This document shows positions 30,263 to 39,891 of a stretch of 49,939 nucleotides of DNA, piece after piece (position 1 is the first letter of the stretch; each line of letters starts with the position of its first letter). This DNA comes from Mizugakiibacter sediminis (GTDB taxonomy: Bacteria; Pseudomonadota; Gammaproteobacteria; Xanthomonadales; Rhodanobacteraceae). Under the pieces are notes generated by a model. The model ran no database searches and was not told the origin of the DNA. It was given only the letters and a program-made list of their open reading frames with translations. Location of the stretch: assembly GCF_000953855.2 (NCBI RefSeq), contig NZ_DF970248.1, forward strand, positions 1 to 49,939, read 5' to 3'. The position numbers and the translations under genes are program-made.

Positions 30263-31681
30263 ATGACTCGTCCCCGCATCACCCTGATCGGCGCCGGCCT
30301 GGTCGGCGGACTGCTGGCGACGCTGCTGGCGCAGCGCGGCTTCCGCGTCGAGGTGTTCGAGCGCCGCCCCGACCCGCGCGTCGCCGGCTTCACCGGCGGC
30401 CGCTCGATCAACCTCGCCCTGGCCGAGCGCGGTTTGCACGCCTTGCGCCAGGCCGGCCTGAACGAGGCGGTGATGCGGCAGGCGGTGATGATGCGCGGAC
30501 GCATGGTCCACGACCGCGACGGCCGCACCAACCTGCAGCGCTACGGCGTCGACGACCGCGAGGTGATCTGGTCGGTGTCGCGCGGCGGCCTCAACATGCT
30601 GCTGCTGGATGCCGCCGAACGCGCCGGCGCGAGCCTGCATTTCGGCCAGCGCCTGCTGACCGCCGACTTCGCCGCCGGCACGATCGAGCTCGAGGACCCC
30701 GCCGGCGCGCGCCGTACGCACGCCGCCGGGCTGCTGCTGGGCGCGGACGGCGCGGGCTCCGCGCTGCGCGCGGCGATCGACTGCGTGACGCCGCTGGGCG
30801 AGCGCGTCGAGCCGCTGGGGCACGGCTACAAGGAACTGGAGATCCCTCCGCTCGCGGACTTCCCCGCCGGCACCCTGCCGCCCGCGCTGGCGGCGGCGCG
30901 CGCGCGCGGCGAGCGCTTCGCGCTGGAGGCGCACGCGCTGCACATCTGGCCGCGCGGCGGCTACATGTGCATCGCCCTGCCCAACGCCGAGGGCAGCTTC
31001 ACCGTCACCCTGTTCCTGCCGAATACCGGCGCGCACCCCAGTTTCGCCACGGTGCGCAACGCCGCGAAGGCGCGGCCGTTCTTCCGCGACGACTTCGCCG
31101 ACGCGCTGGAGCTGATGCCGGCCTTCGACGTCGACTACGACGCGCATCCGGTCGGCGCGCTGGCCACGCTCTACCTCGACCGCTGGCGCCTCGGCGGCCA
31201 GGCGCTGCTGCTCGGCGACGCCGCGCACGCCATCGTGCCGTTCCACGGCCAGGGCATGAACGCCGGTTTCGAGGACGCCGCCGAGCTGGCGCCGCTGCTG
31301 GACGCGGAGCCCGGCGACCCCGCCGCCGTGTTCGCCGAGTTCGAGCGCCGCCGCCGCCCCAACGCCGAGGCGATCGCGGCGATGGCGATCGAGAACTACA
31401 TCGAGATGCGCGACGCGGTGGCCGATCCGCACTTCCTGCTGAAGCGCGCGCTGGGCGAGGCGCTGACGCAACGCGCGCCGCGGCATTTCAAGTCGCGCTA
31501 CCGCCTGGTCAGCTTCACCCGCGTGCCCTACGCCTACGCGCGCGAACGCGGCCGCGCGCAGGACGCGCTGCTCGAGGAGCTGCTGCGCGGCCACGCCTCG
31601 CTGGACACGCTGGACATGGAGGCCGCCGCGGCGCGGGTGCGCGCCGAATTGCCGCCGCTGCCCGCCGATGCCGGCGTCTGA
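30263..31681 (+). CDS. kmo: Kynurenine 3-monooxygenase
   Basis: The 472-aa flavoprotein monooxygenase shows the FAD-binding GAGLVGGLLATLL (about residues 9-21), FTGGRSINLALAERGL (KMO signature), LLGADGAGSALR, HIWPRGGYMCIALPN and GDAAHAIVPFHGQGMNAGFEDA. The C-terminal membrane/substrate region follows. It hydroxylates kynurenine to 3-hydroxykynurenine in tryptophan breakdown or de novo NAD synthesis, a pathway present in many Xanthomonadales. No other kynurenine-pathway gene is in the window. The ATG at 30263 gives the family N-terminus; its ribosome-binding site is weak. The stop overlaps the next gene by 14 bp. Confidence 0.93.
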   Translation: MTRPRITLIGAGLVGGLLATLLAQRGFRVEVFERRPDPRVAGFTGGRSINLALAERGLHALRQAGLNEAVMRQAVMMRGRMVHDRDGRTNLQRYGVDDREVIWSVSRGGLNMLLLDAAERAGASLHFGQRLLTADFAAGTIELEDPAGARRTHAAGLLLGADGAGSALRAAIDCVTPLGERVEPLGHGYKELEIPPLADFPAGTLPPALAAARARGERFALEAHALHIWPRGGYMCIALPNAEGSFTVTLFLPNTGAHPSFATVRNAAKARPFFRDDFADALELMPAFDVDYDAHPVGALATLYLDRWRLGGQALLLGDAAHAIVPFHGQGMNAGFEDAAELAPLLDAEPGDPAAVFAEFERRRRPNAEAIAAMAIENYIEMRDAVADPHFLLKRALGEALTQRAPRHFKSRYRLVSFTRVPYAYARERGRAQDALLEELLRGHASLDTLDMEAAAARVRAELPPLPADAGV

Positions 31682-32084
31682 GGCGCTGCGGCGCGCCTGG
31701 CTCGCCACGCAATACCGCGTGCGCCTGCCGCGCGGCGGCTACGCCGCGATCCGCATCGGCGCGCCGCTGCCGGCCGCGCTGCGCCCGCTGCTCGTCGCGG
31801 AGGACGAGCCATGGGGCTTCATCACTGCCTGGAATCCGCGCGCGCAGGCGCGTGGGCGCGCCGCCAACCGCGCCGCGCAGCGCGCGCTGCTGCAGGCGCT
31901 GCGCGAGCGCGGCGCGCGCCTGCGCGCCGGGACCGGCGTCGGCGCCGACGGCTGGCGCGAGCCCAGCCTGTTCGCGCTCGGCATCGACTTCGATGCGCTG
32001 GATGCGCTGGCCGCGCGCTTCGAGCAGGCCGCGATCGTGCGCGGCCGCGGCGGCGGCCGCGCCGAACTGCGCGAATATGTCTGA
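31668..32084 (+). CDS. DUF3293-family protein
   Basis: The 138-aa protein fits DUF3293: it begins with RRAWLATQYRV, contains PWGFITAWNPRAQARGRAANRAAQRALLQAL and ends with ALGIDFDALDALAARFEQAAIV. Function unknown. It overlaps the 3' end of kmo by 14 bp, so it is likely co-translated; it is 72 bp before ccmA. Confidence 0.8.
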   Translation: MPASEALRRAWLATQYRVRLPRGGYAAIRIGAPLPAALRPLLVAEDEPWGFITAWNPRAQARGRAANRAAQRALLQALRERGARLRAGTGVGADGWREPSLFALGIDFDALDALAARFEQAAIVRGRGGGRAELREYV

Positions 32085-32156
32085 GACCGCGACGCAAGGC
32101 CGCATGGACAGCCCGCGACCCCGCTGGGACAATGGCCGGCCGGAGTTCCGCCCTCG

Positions 32157-32798
32157 ATGACCACCAGCCCTCCCACCGCAGCCCTGCTCGAAGCGCGGGG
32201 CCTGGCGTTCGCGCGCAACGACGAGCCCGTGTTCGGGCCGCTCGACCTCGCGCTGGGGCGCGGCGAGACGCTGCTGGTCGAGGGCGACAACGGCTCCGGC
32301 AAGACCACCCTGCTGCGCGTGCTGGCCGGGCTGCTGCCGGCCGGCGCGGGCGAGATCCGCTTCGACGGCGCGCCGCTGCGGCGCGAGGCGCTGGCTGGAC
32401 GCGCGCTGTTCCTCGGCCATCAGCTCGGCCTCAAGCTCGACCTGTCGTGCATCGAGAACCTGCGCCACTTCGTCGCGCTGTACGGCCAGCGCGACGGCCT
32501 CACGCCCGCCGCGGCGATCGACCAGGTCGGCCTCGCCGGCTACGGCGACGAACCGGTGCGGCGCCTTTCGGCCGGACAGAAGAAGCGCGCCGCGCTGGCG
32601 CGCCTGCTGCTGGCGCCGGCCGAGCTGTGGCTGCTGGACGAGCCGTTCGCCAACCTCGACCGCCACGGCATCGCGCTGGTCAACCGCCTGCTGGCCGCGC
32701 ATGCCGCGCGTGGCGGCGCGGCGCTGGTGACCAGCCACGGCGCGGTCAGCTTCGTCGATCCGTCGGCCAGGCACCTGTGCCTGGAATTGCGCGCATGA
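32157..32798 (+). CDS. ccmA: Heme exporter ATP-binding protein CcmA
   Basis: The 213-aa ABC ATPase has Walker A GDNGSGKTT, signature LSAGQKKRAALARLLL and Walker B LWLLDEPFANLD. In the cytochrome c maturation pathway CcmAB releases heme-loaded CcmE from CcmC/D. It is first of nine consecutive ccm genes. Its TGA overlaps the ccmB ATG (ATGA). Confidence 0.95.
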   Translation: MTTSPPTAALLEARGLAFARNDEPVFGPLDLALGRGETLLVEGDNGSGKTTLLRVLAGLLPAGAGEIRFDGAPLRREALAGRALFLGHQLGLKLDLSCIENLRHFVALYGQRDGLTPAAAIDQVGLAGYGDEPVRRLSAGQKKRAALARLLLAPAELWLLDEPFANLDRHGIALVNRLLAAHAARGGAALVTSHGAVSFVDPSARHLCLELRA

Positions 32799-33481
32799 GG
32801 CCCGGCTCGACCGCCGCCGCCTGCGCCGCGGTGCTGCGCCGCGACCTGCTGCTGGCCTGGCGCCGCCGCGGCGATGCCGCGTTCCCGGTGCTGTACGCGC
32901 TGATCGTGGCGACGCTGTTTCCGTTCGCGCTCGGCCCGGAGGACGCGCTGCTGGCGCGCATCGCCGCCGGCATCGTGCTGGTGACGGTGCTGCTGGCGAT
33001 GTTGCTGGCGCTGGACGCGCTGTTCCGCCCCGACCTCGAGGACGGCAGCCTCGAGCTGCTGCTGCTGGCGCCGCAGCCGCTGCCGCTGCTGCTCGGCATG
33101 AAGATCCTCGCGCACTGGATCACCACCGCGCTGCCGCTGATCGTGATCGCGCCGCTGCTGGCGACGATGCTGCACCTGCCGGCGCAAGCGCAGGCGGTGC
33201 TGCTGGCGGCGCTGCTGCTGGGCACGCCGCTGCTCAGCCTGCTCGGCGCCGTGCTGGTCGCGCTCACGGCCGGCACGTACCGCTCTGGTATGCTGTTGGC
33301 CTTGATGCTGCTGCCGCTGACCGTGCCCGTGGTGATCTTCGCCGCCGGCGCGGTGTCCGCGGCCGAGGCCGGGCTGCCCCACCTCGCGCCCCTGCTCTGG
33401 CTGGGCGCCGCACTGGCCCTGGCCCTGGTGCTGGCGCCGCTGGCCTGCGCGGCCGCCCTCAGGATCGCCCTCGACGCATGA
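32795..33481 (+). CDS. ccmB: Heme exporter membrane subunit CcmB
   Basis: The 228-aa protein has about six membrane spans. Typical parts are LRRDLLLAWRRRGDAAFPVLYALIVATLFPFALGP and DGSLELLLLAPQPLPLLLGMKILAHW. It is the membrane partner of CcmA. The ATG at 32795 overlaps the ccmA stop, and its own TGA overlaps the ccmC ATG. Confidence 0.95.
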   Translation: MRPGSTAAACAAVLRRDLLLAWRRRGDAAFPVLYALIVATLFPFALGPEDALLARIAAGIVLVTVLLAMLLALDALFRPDLEDGSLELLLLAPQPLPLLLGMKILAHWITTALPLIVIAPLLATMLHLPAQAQAVLLAALLLGTPLLSLLGAVLVALTAGTYRSGMLLALMLLPLTVPVVIFAAGAVSAAEAGLPHLAPLLWLGAALALALVLAPLACAAALRIALDA

Positions 33482-34233
33482 ACACGCTCGCCCTGTGGTT
33501 CCACAAGCTCGGTTCGCCACCGACCTTCTACCGCTTCGCCGGCGCGCTGCGGCCGTGGCTGCTGGCGCTGGCGCTGCTCGCCGGCGCGATCGGCCTGTAC
33601 GGCGGCCTGGTGCTGGCGCCCGCCGATTACCAGCAGGGCGACGCCTATCGCATCATCTTCATCCACGTGCCGAGCGCGTGGATGAGCCTGTTCGTCTACG
33701 CCTGCATGGCGGTGGCCGGCTTCGTCGCGCTGGTGTGGCGCATCAAGCTGGCCGAGATCGTCGCCATGGAATGCGCGCCGATCGGCGCCACGTTCACCTT
33801 CATCACCCTGGTCACCGGCTCGCTGTGGGGCAAGCCGATGTGGGGCACGTGGTGGACCTGGGACGCGCGGCTCACCTCGGAACTGGTGCTGCTGTTCCTC
33901 TACCTCGGCGTGATCGGCCTCTACTACGCCATCGAGGACCGCCGCAAGGCGGCGCGCGCGGCGGCGTTCCTCGCCCTGGTCGGCATCGTCAACCTGCCGA
34001 TCGTGCATTTCTCGGTGGTGTGGTGGAACACGCTGCACCAGGGCTCGACCGTGCGCATCCTCGGTCCTTCGCACATCGCGCCGTCGATGCTGTGGCCGCT
34101 GCTGACGATGGCCCTCGCCGCCAAGTTCTATTTCGGCGCCAGCCTGCTCGGCCGCGCGCGCGTCGCGCTGCTGGCGCAGGAAGGCGGCAAGGACTGGGTG
34201 CGCGCGCTGGCGCAGGCGGAGGGCGGGGCATGA
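33478..34233 (+). CDS. ccmC: Heme trafficking protein CcmC
   Basis: The 251-aa protein has six membrane spans and the tryptophan-rich heme-binding motif [15 protein letters not shown], with flanking histidines in [11 protein letters not shown] and [16 protein letters not shown]. CcmC attaches heme to CcmE on the periplasmic side. ATGA overlaps link it to ccmB and ccmD. Confidence 0.97.
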   Translation: MNTLALWFHKLGSPPTFYRFAGALRPWLLALALLAGAIGLYGGLVLAPADYQQGDAYRIIFIHVPSAWMSLFVYACMAVAGFVALVWRIKLAEIVAMECAPIGATFTFITLVTGSLWGKPMWGTWWTWDARLTSELVLLFLYLGVIGLYYAIEDRRKAARAAAFLALVGIVNLPIVHFSVVWWNTLHQGSTVRILGPSHIAPSMLWPLLTMALAAKFYFGASLLGRARVALLAQEGGKDWVRALAQAEGGA

Positions 34234-34406
34234 GCGCGTTCTTCGCCATGGGCGGCTACGCCGCCTACGTCTGGCCGGCCTACGCGGTGTTCTTCGCCGT
34301 GCTGGCCTGGGACTACGCCGCGCCCGCGCTGCGCCGCCGCCGCGCGCTACGGGAACTGCGCGCGCGCCTCGCGCGTCAAAGCGCGCGCAAGGGAGCCTCC
34401 GCATGA
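34230..34406 (+). CDS. ccmD: Heme exporter protein CcmD
   Basis: The 58-aa protein has one membrane span ([25 protein letters not shown]) followed by an arginine-rich cytoplasmic tail, the usual CcmD layout. CcmD helps release holo-CcmE. Its ATG overlaps the ccmC stop and its stop overlaps the ccmE ATG. Confidence 0.9.
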   Translation: MSAFFAMGGYAAYVWPAYAVFFAVLAWDYAAPALRRRRALRELRARLARQSARKGASA

Positions 34407-34897
34407 ATCCGACCCGCAAGCGCCGCATGACCCTGGTGCTGCTGATCCTCGGCGCCGTCGGCGTCGCCGCCGCGCTGACCGTCTACGCGCTGCAGCAGAA
34501 CATGAACTACCTGCTGACGCCGAGCCAGGTGCTGGCCGGCCAGGGCGCCGGCTACAAGACCTTCCGCCTGGGCGGCATGGTCAAGACCGGCTCGGTGCGC
34601 CGCGACGCGCATTCGCTCACCGTCGACTTCACCGTCACCGACGGCGACCACGACCTGCCGGTCGAGTACACCGGCATCCTGCCCGACCTGTTCCGCGAGA
34701 ACCAGGCGGTGATCGCCACCGGCCACATGGACGGCGCGCGCTTCGTCGCCACCGAGGTGCTGGCCAAGCACGACGAGAACTACATGCCGAAGGAGCTCGC
34801 CGCGGCGATGGCGAAGGCGCACGCCAAGCATCATGTCGGGACTCCGGACCCGGGCCCCGGGACTCGGCAAGAGTCCGCTCCCGCACCGAGCCCCTGA
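34403..34897 (+). CDS. ccmE: Cytochrome c-type biogenesis heme chaperone CcmE
   Basis: The 164-aa protein has an N-terminal anchor ([22 protein letters not shown]), an OB-fold domain and the covalent heme-binding motif [10 protein letters not shown] (histidine and tyrosine). The last 20 or so residues ([19 protein letters not shown]) are encoded by GGGACTC-type heptamer sequence and lie beyond the conserved domain. Confidence 0.95.
   Translation: MNPTRKRRMTLVLLILGAVGVAAALTVYALQQNMNYLLTPSQVLAGQGAGYKTFRLGGMVKTGSVRRDAHSLTVDFTVTDGDHDLPVEYTGILPDLFRENQAVIATGHMDGARFVATEVLAKHDENYMPKELAAAMAKAHAKHHVGTPDPGPGTRQESAPAPSP
34838..34865 (+). repeat. GGGACTC-type heptamer repeats at the ccmE 3' end
   Basis: GGGACTC occurs at 34838-34844 and 34859-34865 with degenerate 7-mers CGGACCC and GGGCCCC between. 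They are translated into the C-terminal tail of CcmE. Confidence 0.5.
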
Positions 34898-34957
34898 ATC
34901 CGGAATGCAACGCATGAGTAGCCGCATGCTTCGCTTTGCAGCCGAGTCCCGCGCACC

Positions 34958-36940
34958 ATGATCCCCGAACTCGGCCAGCTCGCGCTGATCCTGGCCCTGC
35001 TGCTGGCGCTGGCGCAGTGTGCGCTGCCGCTGCTCGGCGCCTGGCGCGGCAACGCCGCGCTGATGGCGGTGGCGCGGCCGGCGGCGGCCGGCCAGGCGGT
35101 ATTCGTGGCGCTGGCGTTCAGCGTGCTCGCCTACGCCTTCCTCGGCTTCGACTTCTCCGTCGCCTACGTCGCCGACAACGCCAACCTGGCGCTGCCCTGG
35201 TACTACCGCTTCGTCGCGGTGTGGGGCGCGCACGAAGGTTCGCTGCTGCTGTGGATCCTGATCCTGAACTTCTGGACGGTCGCCTTCGCCGCGCGCAGCC
35301 GCCACCTGCCGGAACCGTTCGCGGCGCGCGCGCTCGGCGTGCTCGGCTTCGTCAGCGTCGGCTTCCTGCTGTTCATCCTGCTCACCTCGAATCCGTTCAC
35401 GCGGCTGCTGCCGATGCCGGCCGACGGCGCCGACCTCAACCCGCTGCTGCAGGATCCGGGGATGATTTCGCATCCGCCGATGCTGTACATGGGCTACGTC
35501 GGTTTTTCGATCGCCTTCGCCATGGCCATCGCCGGCCTGCTCGGCGGCGAGCTCGACAACGCCTGGGTGCGCTGGTCGCGGCCGTGGACCAACGTCGCCT
35601 GGGGCTTCCTCACGCTCGGCATCGTGATCGGCAGCTGGTGGGCGTATGCCGAACTCGGCTGGGGCGGCTGGTGGTTCTGGGATCCGGTGGAGAACGCCTC
35701 GTTCATGCCGTGGCTGGTCGGCGCTGCGCTGATCCACGCGCAGGCGGTCACCGAGAAGCGCGGCACGCTGCGCGCGTGGACGCTGCTGCTGGCGATCTTC
35801 GCCTTCGCGCTGTCGCTGCTCGGCACCTTCCTGGTGCGCTCGGGCGTGCTGACCTCGGTGCACGCCTTCGCCAGCGATCCGCGCCGCGGCATCTTCATCC
35901 TCGGCTTCCTCACCGCGGTGGTCGGCGGTTCGCTGCTGATCTACGCGCTGCGCGCGCCCAAGGTCGCCGCCGGCAAGGCATTCGCCACGCTGTCGCGCGA
36001 GACGCTGATCCTGATCGCCAACCTGATGCTGGTCGCCAGCGCGGCGATGGTGCTGCTGGGCACGCTGTATCCGTTGATCGGCGAGGCGCTGAACCTCGGC
36101 CGCATCTCGGTGGGCCCGCCCTATTTCGGCTTCCTGTTCATGCTGCTGATGGCGCCGGCGCTGTTCCTGCTGCCGTTCGGCCCGTTCGCGCGCTGGGGCC
36201 GCGCCGACGCCGGCGAACTGGCGCGCGTGCTGCGCATCGCCGCGATCGCCGCGGTCGCGCTGGGCGGCACGCTCGGTTTCCTCGCCTGGCGCGGCGCGCA
36301 CGAATTCCGCGCGCTGCTCGGCTGGGTGGCCGCGGTGTGGGTGCTGGCGGGGGTGATCGCCTACGCGCGCAAGCGCTGGCGCGAGGCGCCGGCCGGCCGC
36401 CGCTATCCGGCCGAGCTGCTCGGCATGCTGCTGGCGCACGCCGGCATCGGCGTGTTCGTCGCCGGCGCGCTGCTGACCACCGCGCTCAGCGTCGAGCGCG
36501 ACGTGCGTCTGGCGCCGGGCGAATCCGTGCGCGTCGGCGGGTTCGATTTCCGCTACGACGGCGTGCGGGAAGTGAAGGGCCCCAACTGGCTGGCGCAGCA
36601 GGGCACGGTCAGCGTGTTCGACCACGGCCGGCCGGTGACCGTGCTGCATCCGCAGAAGCGCACCTACGAGCGCGGCCAGGTGCAGACCGAGGCGGCGATC
36701 CGCCCCGGCGCCGTGCGCGATCTCTACGTCGCGCTGGGCGAGCCGCTCGGCGACGGCGGCGCGTGGGCGCTGCGCGTGTACGACAAGCCGTTCGTGCGCT
36801 GGATCTGGGCCGGCGGCCTGCTGATGATGGTGGGCGGCTTCGTCGCCGCCGCCGACCGCCGCTTCCGCGCGAAGCGCGCGCCGCAGCCGGCGCCTGCCGC
36901 CGCGACACCGGCGCCCGTGCCGGCGGAGTCCGCCGCATGA
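34958..36940 (+). CDS. ccmF: Cytochrome c heme lyase subunit CcmF
   Basis: The 660-aa membrane protein has about 14-15 spans and the tryptophan-rich motif WGGWWFWDPVENASFMPWL. Heme-handling histidines lie in VWGAHEGSLLLWILIL and PPMLYMGYVG. CcmF with CcmH/I ligates heme to the CXXCH motif of apocytochrome c. It is 60 bp after ccmE, the largest gap in the operon apart from the start. Its stop overlaps the ccmG ATG. Confidence 0.96.
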   Translation: MIPELGQLALILALLLALAQCALPLLGAWRGNAALMAVARPAAAGQAVFVALAFSVLAYAFLGFDFSVAYVADNANLALPWYYRFVAVWGAHEGSLLLWILILNFWTVAFAARSRHLPEPFAARALGVLGFVSVGFLLFILLTSNPFTRLLPMPADGADLNPLLQDPGMISHPPMLYMGYVGFSIAFAMAIAGLLGGELDNAWVRWSRPWTNVAWGFLTLGIVIGSWWAYAELGWGGWWFWDPVENASFMPWLVGAALIHAQAVTEKRGTLRAWTLLLAIFAFALSLLGTFLVRSGVLTSVHAFASDPRRGIFILGFLTAVVGGSLLIYALRAPKVAAGKAFATLSRETLILIANLMLVASAAMVLLGTLYPLIGEALNLGRISVGPPYFGFLFMLLMAPALFLLPFGPFARWGRADAGELARVLRIAAIAAVALGGTLGFLAWRGAHEFRALLGWVAAVWVLAGVIAYARKRWREAPAGRRYPAELLGMLLAHAGIGVFVAGALLTTALSVERDVRLAPGESVRVGGFDFRYDGVREVKGPNWLAQQGTVSVFDHGRPVTVLHPQKRTYERGQVQTEAAIRPGAVRDLYVALGEPLGDGGAWALRVYDKPFVRWIWAGGLLMMVGGFVAAADRRFRAKRAPQPAPAAATPAPVPAESAA

Positions 36941-37479
36941 GCCGCGCGCTGCCGCTCGCCATCTTCCTCGCCCTGGTCGGCCTGTTCGGCTTCGGCATCT
37001 GGTGGAACCAGCGCCACGATCCGCGCGAAGTGCCCTCGCCGCTGATCGGCAAGCCGGCGCCGGCGTTCGACCTGCCGGTGCTGGGCGACCCGGCGCGGCG
37101 CGTCAGCAAGGCGGCGATGCTGGGCAAGCCCTACCTGCTGAACGTGTTCGCCAGCTGGTGCTTCGCCTGCCGCGACGAACACCCGGTGCTGATGGCGGAG
37201 GCGCAGAGGCTCGGCATCGCCCTGGTCGGCTACAACTACAAGGACGATCCGGCCGATGCGCAACGCTGGCTGGCGCAGTTCGGCAATCCCTACGGCCTGA
37301 TCCTGGCCGACCGCGACGGCCGCACGGCGATCGACTTCGGCGTGTACGGCGCGCCGGAAACCTTCCTGATCGACGCGCAGGGCGTGATCCGTTACAAGCG
37401 CATCGGCGCGCTGACGCCGCAGGTGCTCGCCGAGCAGATCGAGCCGCGCGTGCGCGCGCTGAGCGGAGGCGCGCCGTGA
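36937..37479 (+). CDS. ccmG: Thiol:disulfide interchange protein CcmG/DsbE
   Basis: The 180-aa thioredoxin-fold protein has an N-terminal membrane anchor, GKPAPAFDLPVL, the redox motif WCFAC in NVFASWCFACRDEHP, and the cis-proline region YGAPETFLIDAQG. It reduces the CXXCH cysteines of apocytochrome c in the periplasm. ATGA overlap with ccmF; its stop overlaps the GTG start of ccmH. Confidence 0.95.
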   Translation: MSRALPLAIFLALVGLFGFGIWWNQRHDPREVPSPLIGKPAPAFDLPVLGDPARRVSKAAMLGKPYLLNVFASWCFACRDEHPVLMAEAQRLGIALVGYNYKDDPADAQRWLAQFGNPYGLILADRDGRTAIDFGVYGAPETFLIDAQGVIRYKRIGALTPQVLAEQIEPRVRALSGGAP

Positions 37480-37910
37480 AGCGCGCGGCGCGCATCGGCC
37501 TCGCGCTGGCCGCGCTGCTGGCCTGCGCCCCGGCCTTCGCCATCGACCCGCTGCCGTTCAAGGACGCGCAGCAGCGCGAGCGCTTCCAGAAGCTGACCAG
37601 CGAGCTGCGCTGCCTGGTCTGCCAGAACGAGAGCCTGAACGACTCCAACGCCGATCTCGCCAGGGACCTGCGCCACGAGGTGTTCCAGCTGATGCAGCAG
37701 GGCAAGTCGGATGCGGAGATCAAGCAGTACTTGGTCGCACGCTACTCCGACTTCGTGCTGTACGACCCGCCGCTGAAGACGTCCACGCTGCTGCTGTGGT
37801 TCGGGCCTGCGCTGGTGCTGGCGATCGGCGCGGCGGCGGTCGTGCTGACCGTGCGCCGTCGCGCCGGGAGCGGCCCCGCGGAAGCGCCGGCCGCGGAGGA
37901 AGAATGGTGA
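37476..37910 (+). CDS. ccmH: Cytochrome c maturation protein CcmH
   Basis: The 144-aa protein has a signal peptide (ALAALLACAPAFA), the redox motif LRCLVCQNESLNDSNADLARDLR in the periplasmic three-helix domain, and a C-terminal membrane span. The start is GTG at 37476, overlapping the ccmG TGA. It is the short form; the TPR part is encoded separately as ccmI. Confidence 0.94.
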   Translation: MKRAARIGLALAALLACAPAFAIDPLPFKDAQQRERFQKLTSELRCLVCQNESLNDSNADLARDLRHEVFQLMQQGKSDAEIKQYLVARYSDFVLYDPPLKTSTLLLWFGPALVLAIGAAAVVLTVRRRAGSGPAEAPAAEEEW

Positions 37911-38974
37911 CGCCCGTGTTCCTGATCGCCGCGGCGGCGATGATCGCCGTCGCGCTCGCCTTCGTACTGCTGCCGCTGCTGCGCCGCGGGCGCGCCGCCG
38001 GGCGCGCCCGCGGCCCGTTCATCCTGGGCCTCGCGCTGGCGCTCGTGCTGCCGGCGGCGACGCTCGGCCTGTACGCGCTGGTCGGCACGCCGCGCGCGCT
38101 CGATCCCGCCGCCTACCGCCCGGCGCCGATGAATCTCGACGATGCGGTCGCCTCGCTGCGCGCCAAGCTGGAACAGACGCCCGACGACCTCCAAGGCTGG
38201 CTGCTGCTCGGCCAGGCCTATGCGTCGATGCAGCGCCCCGCCGACGCGCGCGACGCCTTCGCCCACGCGCTGAAGCTGGCGCCCGACAACCCCGACGTGA
38301 TGGTGGCCTACGCCGAGACCGATTCGCTGGCGCGGCCGGATCATCGCATCGAGGGCGAGACGCTGGCGCTGCTGCGCCGCGCGGTCGCCGCCGAACCGAA
38401 TCACCAGCGCGGCCTGTGGCTGCTCGGCATCGGCGAGTTCCAGGCCGGCCGCTTCGCCGACGCGGCGGCGACCTGGAAGCGCCTGCAGCCGCTGCTGCCG
38501 GCCGGCTCCAAGGTCGCGAGCGCGGTCGCCGGTCAGATCGCGCTGGCCGAGGCGCGCGCGGCCGGCAAGCCGGAAGCCGAGGCCGAGCGCGCCGCCGCAC
38601 GGATCACCGCCGCCGCCGCGGCCGCCGGTCCGCGCCTGACCGTGCAAGTGCGCCTCGATCCCGCCCTGGCATCGAAGGTGGCGCCCGACGACACGCTGTT
38701 CGTCTACGCGCACGCGCCGTCCGGCCCGCCGATGCCGCTCGCCGTCGCCCGGCTGCGCGCCGCCGACCTGCCGGCCACGGTCACGCTGACCGACGGCATG
38801 GGCATGGTGCCGCAGCTCACGCTGTCGTCGGTGCCGCAGGTGCTGGTCGCCGCGCGCATCTCGAAAAGCGGCCAGGCGACGCCGCAGGCCGGCGACCTGG
38901 AGGCCGAGCCGGCGCAGGTGGACGTGAAGACGCGCACGCCGGTGGCGTTGCTGATCGACCGCGCGCGGCCCTGA
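37904..38974 (+). CDS. ccmI: Cytochrome c maturation TPR protein CcmI
   Basis: The 356-aa protein has two N-terminal membrane spans (about residues 5-25 and 40-60), then TPR repeats (LEQTPDDLQGWLLLGQAYASMQRPADARDAFAHALKLAPDN and the following units, about 85-220). A C-terminal beta domain follows (about 230-356). CcmI presents apocytochrome c to CcmFH. The ATG at 37904 follows GCGGAGGA and overlaps the end of ccmH by 7 bp. Confidence 0.92.
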   Translation: MVTPVFLIAAAAMIAVALAFVLLPLLRRGRAAGRARGPFILGLALALVLPAATLGLYALVGTPRALDPAAYRPAPMNLDDAVASLRAKLEQTPDDLQGWLLLGQAYASMQRPADARDAFAHALKLAPDNPDVMVAYAETDSLARPDHRIEGETLALLRRAVAAEPNHQRGLWLLGIGEFQAGRFADAAATWKRLQPLLPAGSKVASAVAGQIALAEARAAGKPEAEAERAAARITAAAAAAGPRLTVQVRLDPALASKVAPDDTLFVYAHAPSGPPMPLAVARLRAADLPATVTLTDGMGMVPQLTLSSVPQVLVAARISKSGQATPQAGDLEAEPAQVDVKTRTPVALLIDRARP

Positions 38975-39017
38975 GGTTCCCGCACGCAGCGGAGATCCGT
39001 CGCCTGCGCGCGGGCGC

Positions 39018-39049
39018 CTGCGACGACGCCGCGCGCGACGTCGTCGCAG
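39018..39049. terminator. Hairpin between convergent ccmI and methyltransferase genes
   Basis: CTGCGACGACG (39018-39028) pairs perfectly with 39039-39049 around a 10-base loop. No T-run follows, but it is the only strong structure in the 148-bp convergent gap. Confidence 0.45.
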
Positions 39050-39122
39050 CGAGCATGCTGGCGACCGACCATGCGACAAGCGTCTTGAACACGCGGCGCA
39101 GAGGTCGCCTGTGCGCGGACGC

Positions 39123-39806
39123 CTACCCCGCGCCGTCCGCATCGAGCCGCGCGCGGACGCGCCACAACGCGTGGCCCGAGGCGGCGTACTTGCGCTCGAA
39201 CGGCGTGAGCGGATCGGCGGGAATGAATGCTTCCGCTCGCGCATCCGCGCCGGCGAGGCGCAGCGCCGACGCGAATTCGTCGGCATAGACGCGCCAGTTG
39301 CAGCGCAGCTCCAGCGTGCCGCCCAGCGCCGAAAGCGCGGCGAACGCCGGGTGCGCGTGCCAGCGCCGCGCGAGCTGCGCCGGTTTCGGCCACGGATTGG
39401 GGTAAAGCAGGTAATGCCGATGCAGGCGCCAGCCGGCGTCGCGCATCAGCCGCCAGAGATCGCCCAGCTCGGCGCGCAGCAGCAGCGCGTTCGCCGGCGC
39501 GTCGGCCGCCGCGAGCAGGCGCGCGCCGACCGCCAGCCGCGCCGCCGACTTGTCGACGCCGATCACCCAGCAGTCGCGATGCCGCTCGGCCAGCCGCAGC
39601 GTGGACGCGCCGGTGCCGCAGCCGGCGTCCAGCACCAGCGGGCACGGCGCGTCCGCGATGCGCGCGCGCAGCGCCTCGAAGGCGCGCACGTTGTGCGCCG
39701 CCGGCGGCCGCCGCCACGGAACGTCGAGATGGCGGCGCACGCGCGCCTCGAGCCGCGCATGCGGCGCCTGCTGCGCACTGGCGACCACGCGGGAGTTGGC
39801 GAACAT
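39123..39806 (-). CDS. TrmB-like SAM-dependent methyltransferase
   Basis: The 227-aa protein has the SAM-binding motif LVLDAGCGTGASTLRLAERH and YLLYPNPWPKPAQLARRWHAHPAF, the counterpart of the FPDPWPKxxH motif of tRNA (guanine-46-N7) methyltransferases. The LDAGCGTG motif and the N-terminal extension differ from canonical TrmB (usually EIGFGxG). It is thus probably the divergent TrmB-like paralogue rather than the main enzyme. The start is uncertain between ATG 39806 and GTG 39812; no good ribosome-binding site is visible. Confidence 0.8.
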   Translation of the reverse strand: MFANSRVVASAQQAPHARLEARVRRHLDVPWRRPPAAHNVRAFEALRARIADAPCPLVLDAGCGTGASTLRLAERHRDCWVIGVDKSAARLAVGARLLAAADAPANALLLRAELGDLWRLMRDAGWRLHRHYLLYPNPWPKPAQLARRWHAHPAFAALSALGGTLELRCNWRVYADEFASALRLAGADARAEAFIPADPLTPFERKYAASGHALWRVRARLDADGAG

Positions 39807-39891
39807 CGGCACGGCTTGGCGGCGACCGCGGGGCTTTCAGTATAGTTGCCGCTTTGACCGGCGCCCCTGCGCCGCCTTTCACGGACACCGC

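Noticed and set aside
39847-39891. SAM or other riboswitch before metX
   Set aside because: Only about 45 bases lie between the plausible -10 and the start codon, too short for a known methionine riboswitch.
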